A stretch of DNA of 64,000 nt from an uncultured Alphaproteobacteria bacterium (GCA_902518505.1 CABYGG010000002.1:62001-126000), one strand, 5' to 3'. Positions 37,776 through 48,513 are shown, numbered from the stretch's first letter. Translations and numbers: made by a program. The notes: a model not told the origin generated them from the sequence alone.

Positions 37776-39119
37776 TTGTTTAAAAAAATATTAGTAGCAA
37801 ATAGAGGAGAAATCGCAGTTCGTATTATTCGCGCATGTAAAGAGCTAAATATCAAAACAGTAGCTATTCACTCTAATGTTGATACAGAGGCAATGCATGT
37901 AAAACTAGCTGATGAAAGTATTTGTGTAGGTAGTGCCCTACCAAATGGAAGTTATTTAAATATCCCAAGTATTATAAGTGCTATTGATATAACCGGAGCT
38001 GATGCAGTCCATCCAGGTTATGGGTTTTTGAGTGAAAATGATAAATTTTCAAAAATATTGAGTTCACATAAAGTCAAGTTCATAGGACCAAGTTCTAAGT
38101 CTATCTTAGATTTAGGCAATAAAAGTAATGCTTTGAGTTTAGCAAATGAATTTGGATTACCAATATTAGGAAATAAAAATTCAAAAGATATAAAAAATAC
38201 AAGTGATGCTGTAAAAATAGCAGAGAATATTGGGATGCCTATAGTAATTAAAGCTGCTTATGGTGGTGGAGGTAAAGGAATGAGAGTTTTTTATAATAAA
38301 ACTGAAATAGATAAGTTTTTTTCTCAATTAAAAGCTGAAGCAAAAAATTATTTCGGTGATGATACAATGTATGCTGAGAAGTTTTTAACTAATGCAAAAC
38401 ATATTGAATTTCAAGTAATATCAGATCCTAAAAATAATTATGTTGAAATAATTGGACAAAGAGATTGCTCCATTCAACGTAAAAATCAAAAGATTATAGA
38501 GGAAATACCATCTGATTTTGTACATATCAAAAATTTGGAGAAAATAGAAAAAAGTATAAAAAAATTACTTCTTAAAAATAAATATGAGGGCCTAGGAACC
38601 TTGGAATTTTTGTATCAAGATAACGAAGTATTTTTTATTGAAATGAATACAAGATTACAAGTTGAACATCCTGTGACTGAAGAGGCATATGATATTGATT
38701 TAGTCAAATATCAAATAATGATTGCAGCTGGTTATAGAGTAGATTTAACAAAAATGATAAAAAAAAATCACACCATAGAATGTAGAATAAATGCAGAAAA
38801 AGCAAAAGATTTTTCACCAAGTCCAGGAACAGTAAACTTTATAAATGTACCAGGGGGAAGAGGAGTTAGAATAGATACAGCCTTGTATACAAATTACAAA
38901 GTTAACCCTCACTATGACAGTCTAGTATTAAAAATAATATCAAAAGGTAAAGATAGGAATGAAGCTATATCAGTAATGAAAAGAGCTTTAGATGAGATTA
39001 TTATAGATGGTATTGATACAAATATTGAATTACATAAATGGATTTTAAATCAGAAAGACTTTATTAAAGGTATATACAATACAAATTGGCTAGAAAAAAA
39101 CATTATAAAATTTAGTTAA
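37776..39119 (+). CDS. accC: biotin carboxylase subunit of acetyl-CoA carboxylase
   Basis: LVANRGEIAVRIIRACKELNIKTVAIHS; AAYGGGGKGMR; EMNTRLQVEHPVTE; TTG start. Confidence 0.96.
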   Translation: MFKKILVANRGEIAVRIIRACKELNIKTVAIHSNVDTEAMHVKLADESICVGSALPNGSYLNIPSIISAIDITGADAVHPGYGFLSENDKFSKILSSHKVKFIGPSSKSILDLGNKSNALSLANEFGLPILGNKNSKDIKNTSDAVKIAENIGMPIVIKAAYGGGGKGMRVFYNKTEIDKFFSQLKAEAKNYFGDDTMYAEKFLTNAKHIEFQVISDPKNNYVEIIGQRDCSIQRKNQKIIEEIPSDFVHIKNLEKIEKSIKKLLLKNKYEGLGTLEFLYQDNEVFFIEMNTRLQVEHPVTEEAYDIDLVKYQIMIAAGYRVDLTKMIKKNHTIECRINAEKAKDFSPSPGTVNFINVPGGRGVRIDTALYTNYKVNPHYDSLVLKIISKGKDRNEAISVMKRALDEIIIDGIDTNIELHKWILNQKDFIKGIYNTNWLEKNIIKFS

Positions 39120-39481
39120 CAATCTGTTAATGAAATTTCATATATTTTATTTGAATATAAATTTAATTCATCAGTGTATTTAAAAAACCAACCAATAAAC
39201 ATATTATCATTTTGAGAAATTTTAATTAAAGCAGCAGTATCGAGATATTTATCAAATTCAATATTTTTGCAAGAAACTAATTCAAAAGATAAATTTCTAA
39301 ATTGATATTTCTCAAAAAATTCAAGCTGATATTTTGATGAAGAAGATTTATCTAAAATAAGTAATTTTGTATTATTGATCTCTTTAGCTAATGTTTGATT
39401 AAAAAAGAGACTACTTAAAAATAAAATTATTGATAATCTCTTCCAAAGATACTGCATCGATATTATTAACTGAGTAATCAT
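39116..39481 (-). CDS. DUF2155-family exported protein
   Basis: LLILDKSSSSKYQLEF...FRNLSFELVSCKN..DTAALIKIS...MFIGWFFKYTDELNLYSNKIYEISLTDC; typical accBC neighbour in alphaproteobacteria. Confidence 0.7.
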   Translation of the reverse strand: MITQLIISMQYLWKRLSIILFLSSLFFNQTLAKEINNTKLLILDKSSSSKYQLEFFEKYQFRNLSFELVSCKNIEFDKYLDTAALIKISQNDNMFIGWFFKYTDELNLYSNKIYEISLTDC

Positions 39482-39851
39482 TATTTTTTAGTGGTTCATC
39501 GCTATTTCCTAATTGAATTTCAATGTATGTTGATCCAATAAATCCATTATTTGATATTTTAAAAATAGAGTCATTAGGAATTATAATACTTTTTTCGACA
39601 GATGACGTAATTATCGCCATATAATTTTCTTTATCTAATTGAATATTTGAAACCTCACCTACTTTAACACCATTAATTTTAACATCATTACCTATACTAG
39701 TGTTCCCTATATCAAAAAAGTTGGAATTAACTTGAAGTGTCTCGATTTTATTGAAAAGATTTATCTTAGAAGTAAAATAAAAAATACTTATTAATGAAAT
39801 GATTAATATTAATAACCCAAGTATAAATTCTATATTTATTTTTTTATTCAT
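39411..39851 (-). CDS. MlaD/MCE-family protein
   Basis: N-terminal TM; IGNDVKINGVKVGEVSNIQLDKENYMAIITS...PNDSIFKISNNGFIGSTYIEIQLG. Confidence 0.82.
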   Translation of the reverse strand: MNKKINIEFILGLLILIISLISIFYFTSKINLFNKIETLQVNSNFFDIGNTSIGNDVKINGVKVGEVSNIQLDKENYMAIITSSVEKSIIIPNDSIFKISNNGFIGSTYIEIQLGNSDEPLKNNDYSVNNIDAVSLEEIINNFIFK

Positions 39852-40305
39852 TTAAATCATTTAAATATCTAAGGAACATATCTATAGAATATGAGTCTTG
39901 AGTTTGCTCAAATACATATTTTTGATTAGATTTATCTAAATAATCACCAAATCCAGGCTCAATAGATAGAACTTTTTTTCCGAAAATACCGTTGCTTTTA
40001 ATTTTTATTATTGAGTCCTCAGGAATATCATAATTTTTATCAACAAGACCTTTTACAACGACATAATTTGAAGAAGTAGTTACTTTGCTTACATTTCCAA
40101 TTTTAATACCAGCTATTTTAACTTCAGTGTCATTGTTTATACCTTCAACATAATTAAAAGTAGCAACAAATGGAATAAAGTCATTGTTATTTGTATTTTT
40201 GAAAATAAAAATAATAGTTGCTAAAACAAGCATAAAAATTATACCAATTTTAAAATGGTATCTTGGTTCGTATGAGTCAATTTCATTAATTATTTTGGCT
40301 GCCAA
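39844..40305 (-). CDS. MlaD/MCE-family protein (second tandem copy)
   Basis: FNYVEGINNDTEVKIAGIKIGNVSKV...PEDSIIKIKSNGIFGKKVLSIEPG. Confidence 0.83.
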   Translation of the reverse strand: MAAKIINEIDSYEPRYHFKIGIIFMLVLATIIFIFKNTNNNDFIPFVATFNYVEGINNDTEVKIAGIKIGNVSKVTTSSNYVVVKGLVDKNYDIPEDSIIKIKSNGIFGKKVLSIEPGFGDYLDKSNQKYVFEQTQDSYSIDMFLRYLNDLNE

Positions 40306-40598
40306 CTGTTATAACCCTTATCTTGTGTCTCTTTATGTTTAACTGAGTGTTTTTGTACTCTTTTTTTTACAAAACTTTCTTGACTGCTCTCATCCAATTC
40401 AAAACTAGATATTTCATCAGATGTATTATGTAACCAGTTATGAAACTGCGTTGGTAACGACTCAGGTCCGAATCCGGGAGCATAAACTACCCATCTCTTA
40501 GAGAAATTATTTTTATCGTGGTAATATTTATTACCTAGCGAATCTTTATGAACAAGAATACCATTAAAAAAAGAATATACTTTAAATCCTAAAGACAT
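40290..40598 (-). CDS. NDUFA12-family complex I accessory subunit
   Basis: VHKDSLGNKYYHDK...KRWVVYAPGFGPESLPTQFHNWLHNTSDE. Confidence 0.88.
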   Translation of the reverse strand: MSLGFKVYSFFNGILVHKDSLGNKYYHDKNNFSKRWVVYAPGFGPESLPTQFHNWLHNTSDEISSFELDESSQESFVKKRVQKHSVKHKETQDKGYNSWQPK

Positions 40599-40625
40599 GT
40601 CTAAATATAACAAATTAATAAGTTT

Positions 40626-41687
40626 ATGAGAACAATACTTATTATATTTATTTTAACAGTCAATATATCACATCCATTATTTGCAAAAATAGCCAGTGTA
40701 ATTGGAAATCCATTAACACAAGAAATTTATTTCGAAGTTAATAAAGATACAAAGAATTACCCTGCATCATTAACTAAAATAATGACACTTTACATTATAT
40801 TTGATGAATTAAGATTAAATAATATTAATCTTAACGATCGGGTCTACTTCTCAAAACACGCGACATATCAACAGCCATCAAAATTAGATGTAAAAGAAAA
40901 AGATTATATTACAGTTGATGAAATAATTGACTCATTGATAATCAAGTCTGCTAATGATGCATCAGTTGCGATAGCTGAAAAAATATCGGGTAGTGAAAAA
41001 AAATTTGTATTAAAAATGAATAATTATGCAAAGAATTTAAATTTATCAAATACAAATTTTGCGAATCCTCATGGCCTTCCTAATAAAGCTAACTTATCTA
41101 CTGCCTATGATATTTTTAAACTTAGCTCAAAAATAATTTCAGATTTCCCTGAACACTTACATCGATTTAAAAAAACGAAGGTTAAAATTAAAGGAAAAAG
41201 TTATAAATCTCATAATACATTATTAAAATATGATCACTATATCGGTTTAAAAACTGGCTATACCAGAAAGTCTGGTTTTCAAATTTCACTTCTATCAATT
41301 AATAATGATGAGTATTTATTAGGTATATACTTTGGAGGAAATTCTGCTAAAGAAAGAAATAAAAAAATTAATTTTCTTATGAATAAATATAGAAATAAAG
41401 ATACTTCCAAGAGTGAAAAAACAAAAAAATTGAAAGTCAAAAATGAAGAAAAAAATACAATTGTTTATACAGTACAGACTTCCTCTTTTAAAAAGATTAG
41501 TAAATCAAAAATGCATATTACCTTACTGAAAAATAAAATAAAAATACTTAGAAGTTTTGAACATAAAATAAAAAAAAATGGTAGATATTTTATAAGTTAT
41601 ATTAATGTTGATGATCATCGAACAGCAAAAAACTTATGTAATGAAATTAAATTGAATAAACTAGATTGTTTGATTAAAGCTAGTTAA
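40626..41687 (+). CDS. D-alanyl-D-alanine carboxypeptidase (PBP5/6 type) with C-terminal SPOR-like tail
   Basis: YPASLTKIMTLYI (SxxK), IKSANDASVAIAE (SxN), YIGLKTGYTRKSGF (KTG). Confidence 0.88.
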   Translation: MRTILIIFILTVNISHPLFAKIASVIGNPLTQEIYFEVNKDTKNYPASLTKIMTLYIIFDELRLNNINLNDRVYFSKHATYQQPSKLDVKEKDYITVDEIIDSLIIKSANDASVAIAEKISGSEKKFVLKMNNYAKNLNLSNTNFANPHGLPNKANLSTAYDIFKLSSKIISDFPEHLHRFKKTKVKIKGKSYKSHNTLLKYDHYIGLKTGYTRKSGFQISLLSINNDEYLLGIYFGGNSAKERNKKINFLMNKYRNKDTSKSEKTKKLKVKNEEKNTIVYTVQTSSFKKISKSKMHITLLKNKIKILRSFEHKIKKNGRYFISYINVDDHRTAKNLCNEIKLNKLDCLIKAS

Positions 41688-43055
41688 TTCTTTTATATCC
41701 AATGAATATGACCCAAGTATTGATATTAATTTAATTAATTCCTCCTTAAATTTATCTTTAACAAAGTGTTCTAGTCTAAATACAATACAATTTTGAGTAT
41801 TTGAAGCCCTTAGAAGAAACCAAAAATCTTCAGTTTCCAGCCTTACACCATCAATTGTAATTAAATTAGCTCCTCTATCATAGTGTTTAGGAATATCTTT
41901 TACTATTCTATTTAAAAGACTAAATTTGATTTTTTCATCACAGTATAATTTTATCTCAGGTGTTGATGATGAATTCATATAAACACTTGTTAATTCGTTT
42001 AATTTTTTTTTTGTATTGTTAAGTATCTTAATTAATTTCAAAGAAGCATATATGGCGTCATCGTATCCATAATATTTATAATTATAAAAAATATGACCAC
42101 TCATTTCACCTGCTATATCTGCATTTTTTGAAGATATCAACTCTTTGATTAAAGAATGTCCAGTTTTTGACATATGAATGTCGACACCATTATTTTTAAG
42201 TGTATCAAAAAGTATTTTACTACATTTTACATCAGCTATAGCAACTAAGTCTTTTTTTTCTTTTAAAAGATCGAGAGACAAAAGTAAAAAAATAATATCT
42301 GAGTAAATTAATTCTCCTTTATTATCCAATATTCCAATTCGATCACCATCACCATCAAAAGCAATACCTAAGTCAAATTGATTTTCTTTAATATAGTTTG
42401 ATATCTGAATAATATTTTTCTTAATTGTTGGATCGGGGTGATGATTAGGAAAATTACCATCTATGCTTCTATTCAAAATAATATTAGTTCCTTTTATAGA
42501 ATTAATAATTTTATGAATTATTGGTGCAATGGCACCATTTCCAGGATCCCAAACTATTTTAAGTTTATATAAATTATTAAATTGTGAAATAATTTCCTCT
42601 GTATATGGAGTAATTACGTCTTTAAATGTTAATTGACCAAATTTTGAAGATAAAGAGGCATCATCTATATCATTTAAAGATTTTATCTTTTCACCAAAAA
42701 AAGGTTTATTATTAATAATTATTTTTAGTCCATTATATTCCTTCGGATTATGAGAACCTGTAATCATAATTAAGTTAGGAATATCCAGTTTTTTTGTAGC
42801 ATAATAACTCACTGGTGTTGGTATTAATGAAATATCTACTACATCAACACCATATTCCCTGAAGGTATCAATAAGTTTATTTTTAATTTCTAAGGAAGAT
42901 AACCTTCCATCATGACCTATAATGATTTTAGGAGTATTTATATTATAAATTATATTTGAGATTTTTTTCGCAATATTTTCAACATCCTCTAATTTTAATG
43001 ATTTTTGATAAATGCCCCTAATGTCGTATTCTCTAAGTATTTCAGCATTGATCAT
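41661..43055 (-). CDS. phosphomannomutase/phosphoglucomutase
   Basis: LREYDIRGIYQKSL, ITGSHNPKEYNGLKI, IAFDGDGDRIGIL, AGEMSGHIFY. Confidence 0.92.
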   Translation of the reverse strand: MINAEILREYDIRGIYQKSLKLEDVENIAKKISNIIYNINTPKIIIGHDGRLSSLEIKNKLIDTFREYGVDVVDISLIPTPVSYYATKKLDIPNLIMITGSHNPKEYNGLKIIINNKPFFGEKIKSLNDIDDASLSSKFGQLTFKDVITPYTEEIISQFNNLYKLKIVWDPGNGAIAPIIHKIINSIKGTNIILNRSIDGNFPNHHPDPTIKKNIIQISNYIKENQFDLGIAFDGDGDRIGILDNKGELIYSDIIFLLLSLDLLKEKKDLVAIADVKCSKILFDTLKNNGVDIHMSKTGHSLIKELISSKNADIAGEMSGHIFYNYKYYGYDDAIYASLKLIKILNNTKKKLNELTSVYMNSSSTPEIKLYCDEKIKFSLLNRIVKDIPKHYDRGANLITIDGVRLETEDFWFLLRASNTQNCIVFRLEHFVKDKFKEELIKLISILGSYSLDIKELTSFNQTI

Positions 43056-43064
43056 CGAAATAAA

Positions 43065-44363
43065 CTATAAATTTAATATGTAAGTTGCAATTGATAAAAA
43101 TGATAAAAATCCGAATACATCAGTGAAAGTGGTAAGAACAATTCCAGATGCCAAGGCTGGATCTATTTTCATTTTGTTAATTGTAATAGGAATAATTATG
43201 CCTACTAAACAAGCGAAACCTAAGTTTATTAAAATGGCAAAAGATATTGCATATGCTAATACAAGACTATCAAACCAATAATAAGCTATTAATCCCATTA
43301 TTAAAGAAAGCGCGAAACCATTAATACTTCCAATTAAAAATTCTTTAACTACTAATTTAATATAGTTTGAATTATTAATATCTTTTGTGGCTATGGCTCT
43401 TACGTAAATAGTCATGGCTTGTGTGCCTGCATTACCACCCATTGAAGCTACTATAGGCATCAAGACTGCAATCGCTATCATTTGTTGTAATTGGTCAGAA
43501 TATATATCTATAACAAGAGATGCTAATATGGCTGTCAATAAGTTTAAACCCAACCATATGAATCTAGATGTAGCTGATGTAAAAGCACCTTTATAAAAGT
43601 CATTTACAAACAAGCCTCCTAACTTTCTCATATCATCTTCTGACTCTTCGTGGTCAATTTCAACAACGTCATCAACTGTCATAATACCTATCATTTTATT
43701 ATCTAAATTTACTACAGGTGCTGAAACCAAACCATACTGTCGAAAGGTGTATGCGATATCTTCAATTTTTTCATCAGATTTAATAACATGTATATCTTTA
43801 TAAATAATATCTTTTAATTTTTTTGATCTTTTTGATCTTAGAACTCTTCCAGAGGGGATATAGCCTACAGGGATATTTTGATCATCAACAATAAATATAT
43901 TATAAAAATCTTTAGGTCCTCTCCGAGAATTTCTTAACTGATCAATTAATTCACCAACAGTTAAATTAGATTTTATCGAAAGATAGTCTCTATTCATGAG
44001 CCTACCAGCAGAATTTTCATCATACTGTAAACTTTCTTCAATTCTATCTCTTTGTTGTGATCCTAACTTGGATAATATCTGAACTAATTCTTTAGTTTCA
44101 AAGTCACCAAGAATTTCAACTGCATCATCTAAGTCTAGGTATTTAATTAAATTAACTAAGTGTTTATTTGGAATCATATGCAAAATATCATCACGTGTTT
44201 CTTCACGTAAGTAGGCTATAAAATCTGGGTGAAAGTTTTTAGTATGAGTTTTTAATATAGACGACTGTATTTCGTATGGGAGACTTTCAATGCTATCTGC
44301 TTGATCTGCAGAATGCAGGGATTTAATTGACTCAATATATTCTTTTTTATTAAATTTTTGCAT
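43065..44363 (-). CDS. mgtE: magnesium transporter MgtE
   Basis: MgtE N-domain, CBS domains, ADMPIVASMGGNAGTQAMTIYVRAI-like TM motif (VLMPIVASMGGNAGTQAMTIYVRAIA). Confidence 0.95.
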   Translation of the reverse strand: MQKFNKKEYIESIKSLHSADQADSIESLPYEIQSSILKTHTKNFHPDFIAYLREETRDDILHMIPNKHLVNLIKYLDLDDAVEILGDFETKELVQILSKLGSQQRDRIEESLQYDENSAGRLMNRDYLSIKSNLTVGELIDQLRNSRRGPKDFYNIFIVDDQNIPVGYIPSGRVLRSKRSKKLKDIIYKDIHVIKSDEKIEDIAYTFRQYGLVSAPVVNLDNKMIGIMTVDDVVEIDHEESEDDMRKLGGLFVNDFYKGAFTSATSRFIWLGLNLLTAILASLVIDIYSDQLQQMIAIAVLMPIVASMGGNAGTQAMTIYVRAIATKDINNSNYIKLVVKEFLIGSINGFALSLIMGLIAYYWFDSLVLAYAISFAILINLGFACLVGIIIPITINKMKIDPALASGIVLTTFTDVFGFLSFLSIATYILNL

Positions 44364-44377
44364 TTATATTATAAACA

Positions 44378-44465
44378 TGGTGCGGACGAGAAGACTCGAA
44401 CTTCCACAGGATTTGATCCCACAGCGACCTCAACGCTGCGCGTCTACCGGTTCCGCCACGTCCGC
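44378..44465 (-). tRNA. tRNA-Leu (GAG), CCA encoded
   Basis: Minus strand GCGGACGTGGCGGAACCGGTAGACGCGCAGCGTTGAGGTCGCTG...GTTCGAGTCTTCTCGTCCGCACCA; stem CAGCG-TTGAGGT-CGCTG; long variable arm. Confidence 0.93.
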
Positions 44466-44489
44466 AATTAATAGATTAATTAATAAACA

Positions 44490-45116
44490 ATGATTGAGAT
44501 AAAACAACTAAAAGGGCAAAAAAAATATCAAGAAGTTATAAAATTAATGAATAAACATGTTCAAGAAATGTCAGAAAATGTAAAAAAAGAGGAAATATGG
44601 TTTTTAGAACATCAAAATGTCTTTACTGCAGGAAGCTCAACTCCCAAAGAATTTAAAATAGATAAAATAAATAATATCCCAGTAATTAAAGTTAATAGAG
44701 GTGGTAAAATAACGTTTCATGGCCCTGGTCAATTGGTCATTTATCCCTTAATTAATTTAAAAAAAAGAAAAAAAAATATTATTGATTATATAAACACATT
44801 AGAAGATATATGTATAAAAGCATTTAAAAGAAGCAATATAAAACTATATAGAAAAAAAGAAAAAAATAGAGGTTTGTGGGTTGAGAATAGTAATGAATTA
44901 AAAAAAATAATATTTATCGGTTTAAGATACTCAAAGGGTATTATTTACCATGGGTTATCAATTAATTTTAATCTTGATCTAGATAATTTTCAGAAAATCG
45001 ATCCATGTGGTCTTAATTCCAAAGATATAAGTAGCTTAAAAAAAACAAAAATAAATTATAATAAAAGAAAAATATATCAAGATCTTAAAGAAGAATTTAT
45101 AAAAGTATTTTATTAG
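44490..45116 (+). CDS. lipB: lipoyl(octanoyl) transferase
   Basis: VNRGGKITFHGPGQLVIYPLINL; GLRYSKGIIYHGLSINFNLDL. Confidence 0.93.
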   Translation: MIEIKQLKGQKKYQEVIKLMNKHVQEMSENVKKEEIWFLEHQNVFTAGSSTPKEFKIDKINNIPVIKVNRGGKITFHGPGQLVIYPLINLKKRKKNIIDYINTLEDICIKAFKRSNIKLYRKKEKNRGLWVENSNELKKIIFIGLRYSKGIIYHGLSINFNLDLDNFQKIDPCGLNSKDISSLKKTKINYNKRKIYQDLKEEFIKVFY

Positions 45117-45909
45117 GATTTATTTTAAATTTATAAAGTTTATCGTCTAGTTTAAAAATTATTTTGTAAGAACACAGAAGTAGTTTATTAAATTTTTTAC
45201 CAGAAAATTTTTTATCACCGATAATAGGGTTTTTATTAAGATAGAATTGAAGTCTAATTTGATGTTTTTTTCCTGTAAATAATTTAATTAAATAACAATT
45301 TTCATGATTATCTAATTTAATTTTTCTGTAAGTTAGTTTTAATTCTTTCTTATCAGAATTGTGGTTAATTAAAGTATCAGTATATTTGTTAAATTTAGTA
45401 TTAGTAACTGAAATATAGTATTTTTTAATTTGATTATTTAAAAATAACGATGAGATTTTACTAGCAGTAATTCTATTTTTTGCAAAAAGCATGAGTCCTG
45501 AGGTATCTTTATCTAATCTATGAACTATATATAATTTATGATCGATAACATTTTCATAGATGTCTTTTAATGAAATAAATACTTTAGATCCTCTTTGAAC
45601 AGAATATCCATCAATTTTGTTAATAGCTATAAAATCATCGTTTTGAAATATGATTTGATCTTTAAAAATCTTTTTTTTATCTTTTGGGAGTTTAATAGTA
45701 TTTGATAAGTCATTATTGATTTCAAATTTATAATATATATATATAACATCACCTTTAATTAATGGGGAATTAGCTTTAGATTTTTTATTATTAATTTTTA
45801 TTTTGTATTTTCTAATTAACCTTTGTAATAAAGATAAAGGTAGAGACTCAAAGTGTTGAAATAAAAACTTATCTAATCTTTTATAACTTTGATCTATCTT
45901 AATTTGCAA
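45097..45909 (-). CDS. RluA/RluC-family pseudouridine synthase
   Basis: S4-like N-term; YIVHRLDKDTSGLMLFAKN; GKKHQIRLQFYLNKNPIIGDKKF. Confidence 0.9.
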   Translation of the reverse strand: MQIKIDQSYKRLDKFLFQHFESLPLSLLQRLIRKYKIKINNKKSKANSPLIKGDVIYIYYKFEINNDLSNTIKLPKDKKKIFKDQIIFQNDDFIAINKIDGYSVQRGSKVFISLKDIYENVIDHKLYIVHRLDKDTSGLMLFAKNRITASKISSLFLNNQIKKYYISVTNTKFNKYTDTLINHNSDKKELKLTYRKIKLDNHENCYLIKLFTGKKHQIRLQFYLNKNPIIGDKKFSGKKFNKLLLCSYKIIFKLDDKLYKFKINPNKILL

Positions 45910-46255
45910 ATCTAAGACTAATCATATGAAATAAATAAAAGAAAATAAAAGATATAAAAATATTAAGAGAGAAATATATTAATGCTTTAATAAAAGATTT
46001 ATCTGAAACTAATGAAAATAGTTCCATATTGAAAGAAGATAGAGTAGTGAAACTTCCAAAAAAGCCTACATAAACAAAAATATATAAAGCACCATTAAAT
46101 TTATTTAAAAAATAACCTGCCATAGCAGATCCAATAATATTAACTAATATAGTTGCTGTGGGTAGCTCTAAAATAGTGAAGTTTAAAAGAGTAATGAAGT
46201 GACGAAAGCTAGATCCTAATATAGCACCTATTACGAGCGCTAAATAAGATGACAT
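45899..46255 (-). CDS. crcB: CrcB/Fluc fluoride channel
   Basis: GAILGSSFRHFIT...TATILVNIIGSAMAGYF...GFFGSFTTLSSFNMEL. Confidence 0.92.
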   Translation of the reverse strand: MSSYLALVIGAILGSSFRHFITLLNFTILELPTATILVNIIGSAMAGYFLNKFNGALYIFVYVGFFGSFTTLSSFNMELFSLVSDKSFIKALIYFSLNIFISFIFFYLFHMISLRFAN

Positions 46256-46258
46256 TGA

Positions 46259-46618
46259 TTATTGTTTTACGAATTGAATGATACTTGTATGGGCAAAATC
46301 ACCAAATCTATTACCTTTTTTGATAATACGAGTATACCCACCATTTCTACTTTTTTGATCTTTAGAAATTTCAGAAAAAAGTTTTTGACAAGCTTCCTTA
46401 TTGTTAAAAAGCTTTGCCAAAATGTATTTTCTATTACTTAAATTATCATTTTTAGCTTTAGTGACCAATTTCTCAATAAAAGGTCTTAGCTCTTTTGCTT
46501 TTTCAGTTGTTGTAGTGATAGTCTCGTGCTTAATGAGACTAATAGATAAGTTTTTTAATAAAGCTAGTCTATGGGAAGAAGTTCTATTTAACTTTCTTTG
46601 TTTTAATCCGTGTTTCAT
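46259..46618 (-). CDS. rplQ: 50S ribosomal protein L17
   Basis: [32 protein letters not shown]. Confidence 0.97.
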   Translation of the reverse strand: MKHGLKQRKLNRTSSHRLALLKNLSISLIKHETITTTTEKAKELRPFIEKLVTKAKNDNLSNRKYILAKLFNNKEACQKLFSEISKDQKSRNGGYTRIIKKGNRFGDFAHTSIIQFVKQ

Positions 46619-47646
46619 TATACTTTGAATGGGTCTTCGTATTTTTTAGACAATTCTTCTATGTTCTCTGGTGGCCAGCCTGGTAAATCCATTCCCATCG
46701 AAAGGCTCATTGATGAGAGCACTTCTTTTATCTCATCAAGAGATTTTCTACCAAAGTTTGGTGTTCTTAACATTTCTCCTTCAGTTTTTTGTACTAAATC
46801 ACCTATGTAAAAAATATTATCATTTTTTAAACAATTTGCTGATCTTACAGATAACTCAAGTTCATCAACTTTCTTAAGTAAGTTCTTATTAAACTGAGGT
46901 TCGTTTGATGATTGTAATTTTTTTCTTTCATCTTCTGTAGGCTCTTCAAAATTGATAAATGGCTTGAGTTGATCTTGAAGTATTCTTGCAGCTAAGGCAG
47001 CAGCATCATCTGGAGATACAGTTCCATTAGTTTCTATATCTAAAATAAGTTTATCAAATTCAGTATCTTGGCCAATACGCGAGTTTTCAACATTAAAAGA
47101 AACTCTTTTTACAGGGCTATAAGTGGCGTCTAAAATAATTTGTCCAACACTTTTATTTTCATTATCTTTGTTTTTTTCTGCAGATACATAACCTTTATTT
47201 ACATCTAAAAATATTTCTAAATTTACTTCTCTATTAGAGTCAACGTTCATAATAACAGCATCTTTATCAACTATTTCGACTTCTGGGTTTTCATCAAAAT
47301 CTGAAGAAAGTACCTCTTTAGGGCCTTTTATATTTAAACTTAATTTTTGAGGATGGTTACTTTTAGAGTTAAAAGTAACATTTTTTAAGTTCATTATAAT
47401 ATCAGTAACGTCTTCTCGAACACCCTCAATTGTAGAAAATTCATGAAGAACACCATTAATTTTAATAGAAGATATAGCCGTGCCTTGTAATGATGATAAA
47501 AGTACTCTTCTCAGAGCATTTCCTAAGGTGGTTCCAAAACCTTTTTCCAATGGTTCGATGACAACAGTTCCAAACTTTTTGTTATCACTGATTTTATAAT
47601 CAACTTTGTTTGGTTTTACTAAGGTGATCCAATTATTTTCTATCAA
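46618..47646 (-). CDS. rpoA: RNA polymerase alpha subunit
   Basis: [31 protein letters not shown]. Confidence 0.98.
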   Translation of the reverse strand: MIENNWITLVKPNKVDYKISDNKKFGTVVIEPLEKGFGTTLGNALRRVLLSSLQGTAISSIKINGVLHEFSTIEGVREDVTDIIMNLKNVTFNSKSNHPQKLSLNIKGPKEVLSSDFDENPEVEIVDKDAVIMNVDSNREVNLEIFLDVNKGYVSAEKNKDNENKSVGQIILDATYSPVKRVSFNVENSRIGQDTEFDKLILDIETNGTVSPDDAAALAARILQDQLKPFINFEEPTEDERKKLQSSNEPQFNKNLLKKVDELELSVRSANCLKNDNIFYIGDLVQKTEGEMLRTPNFGRKSLDEIKEVLSSMSLSMGMDLPGWPPENIEELSKKYEDPFKV

Positions 47647-47674
47647 TTTTTAACTCCTATTTAATTTAATTAAT

Positions 47675-48073
47675 TTATACTCTTCGTTTCTTTTTAGGTC
47701 TGCATCCATTGTGCGGAAGCGGTGTAACGTCTTTTATATTATTTATTATAAAACCAATGTTTTGTAGAGCTCTTAAAGCTGACTCTCTACCTGAGCCAGG
47801 ACCTTTCATGAGAACATCTAGCTTTCTTAAGCCAATATCATATGCTTTTTTTCCTGCAGCATCAGTAGCTACTTGAGCAGCGTAAGGTGTTGATTTTTTT
47901 GAACCTCTAAAACCCATTGAGCCACTTGAAGACCATGAAACTGCGTTTCCACTTACATCTGAAATTGTTACAATTGTATTATTGAATGAACTTTTTATGT
48001 GGACAATGCCACTTTGTCCAAAGTTTTTTTTTGTTTTTTTTTTATCAGAAGTTTTTTTTTCGTTTTTAGCCAT
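47675..48073 (-). CDS. rpsK: 30S ribosomal protein S11
   Basis: [18 protein letters not shown]...[13 protein letters not shown]. Confidence 0.98.
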   Translation of the reverse strand: MAKNEKKTSDKKKTKKNFGQSGIVHIKSSFNNTIVTISDVSGNAVSWSSSGSMGFRGSKKSTPYAAQVATDAAGKKAYDIGLRKLDVLMKGPGSGRESALRALQNIGFIINNIKDVTPLPHNGCRPKKKRRV

Positions 48074-48074
48074 T

Positions 48075-48452
48075 TTATTTTGTTACTTTTTTCTTTCCAG
48101 CTATAGCAACGGCTTTACCTTTTCTAGTTCTAGCATTTGTGTGAGTTCTCTGACCTCTCGTTGGAAGCTGTTTTCTATGCCTTAGACCACGGTAACAACC
48201 AAGATCTTTTAATCTTTTAATATTTTGAGAAACTATTCGTCTAAGATCACCTTCAACTGTATAATTTTCATCTATTGATTTTCTTATTTTTGAAATTTCA
48301 TCTTCAGAAAAATCTTTTATTCTCTTTGCTGGATCTAAGCTATTTGCTTTTAAAATGTCGAGAGCGAATTTGGGACCAATACCATGTATGTAGGTAAGAG
48401 AAACCAATGCTCTTTTATTTAGTGGTAGATTTACTCCTGCTATTCTTGCCAA
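48075..48452 (-). CDS. rpsM: 30S ribosomal protein S13
   Basis: [50 protein letters not shown]. Confidence 0.98.
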   Translation of the reverse strand: MARIAGVNLPLNKRALVSLTYIHGIGPKFALDILKANSLDPAKRIKDFSEDEISKIRKSIDENYTVEGDLRRIVSQNIKRLKDLGCYRGLRHRKQLPTRGQRTHTNARTRKGKAVAIAGKKKVTK

Positions 48453-48513
48453 CTGAGAACTCCTGAAGGGGTGAAACTATTAAAAAAGTATTTAAAAGTC
48501 AATATAAATTACC

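Noticed and set aside
45731-45750. (TA)n-like run in the RluC-like gene
   Set aside because: Short AT-rich stretch in a coding region of an AT-rich genome; no repeat structure.
45899-46255. Possible fluoride riboswitch upstream of crcB
   Set aside because: crcB is embedded in an operon directly after rplQ with a 3-bp gap; no room for a riboswitch.
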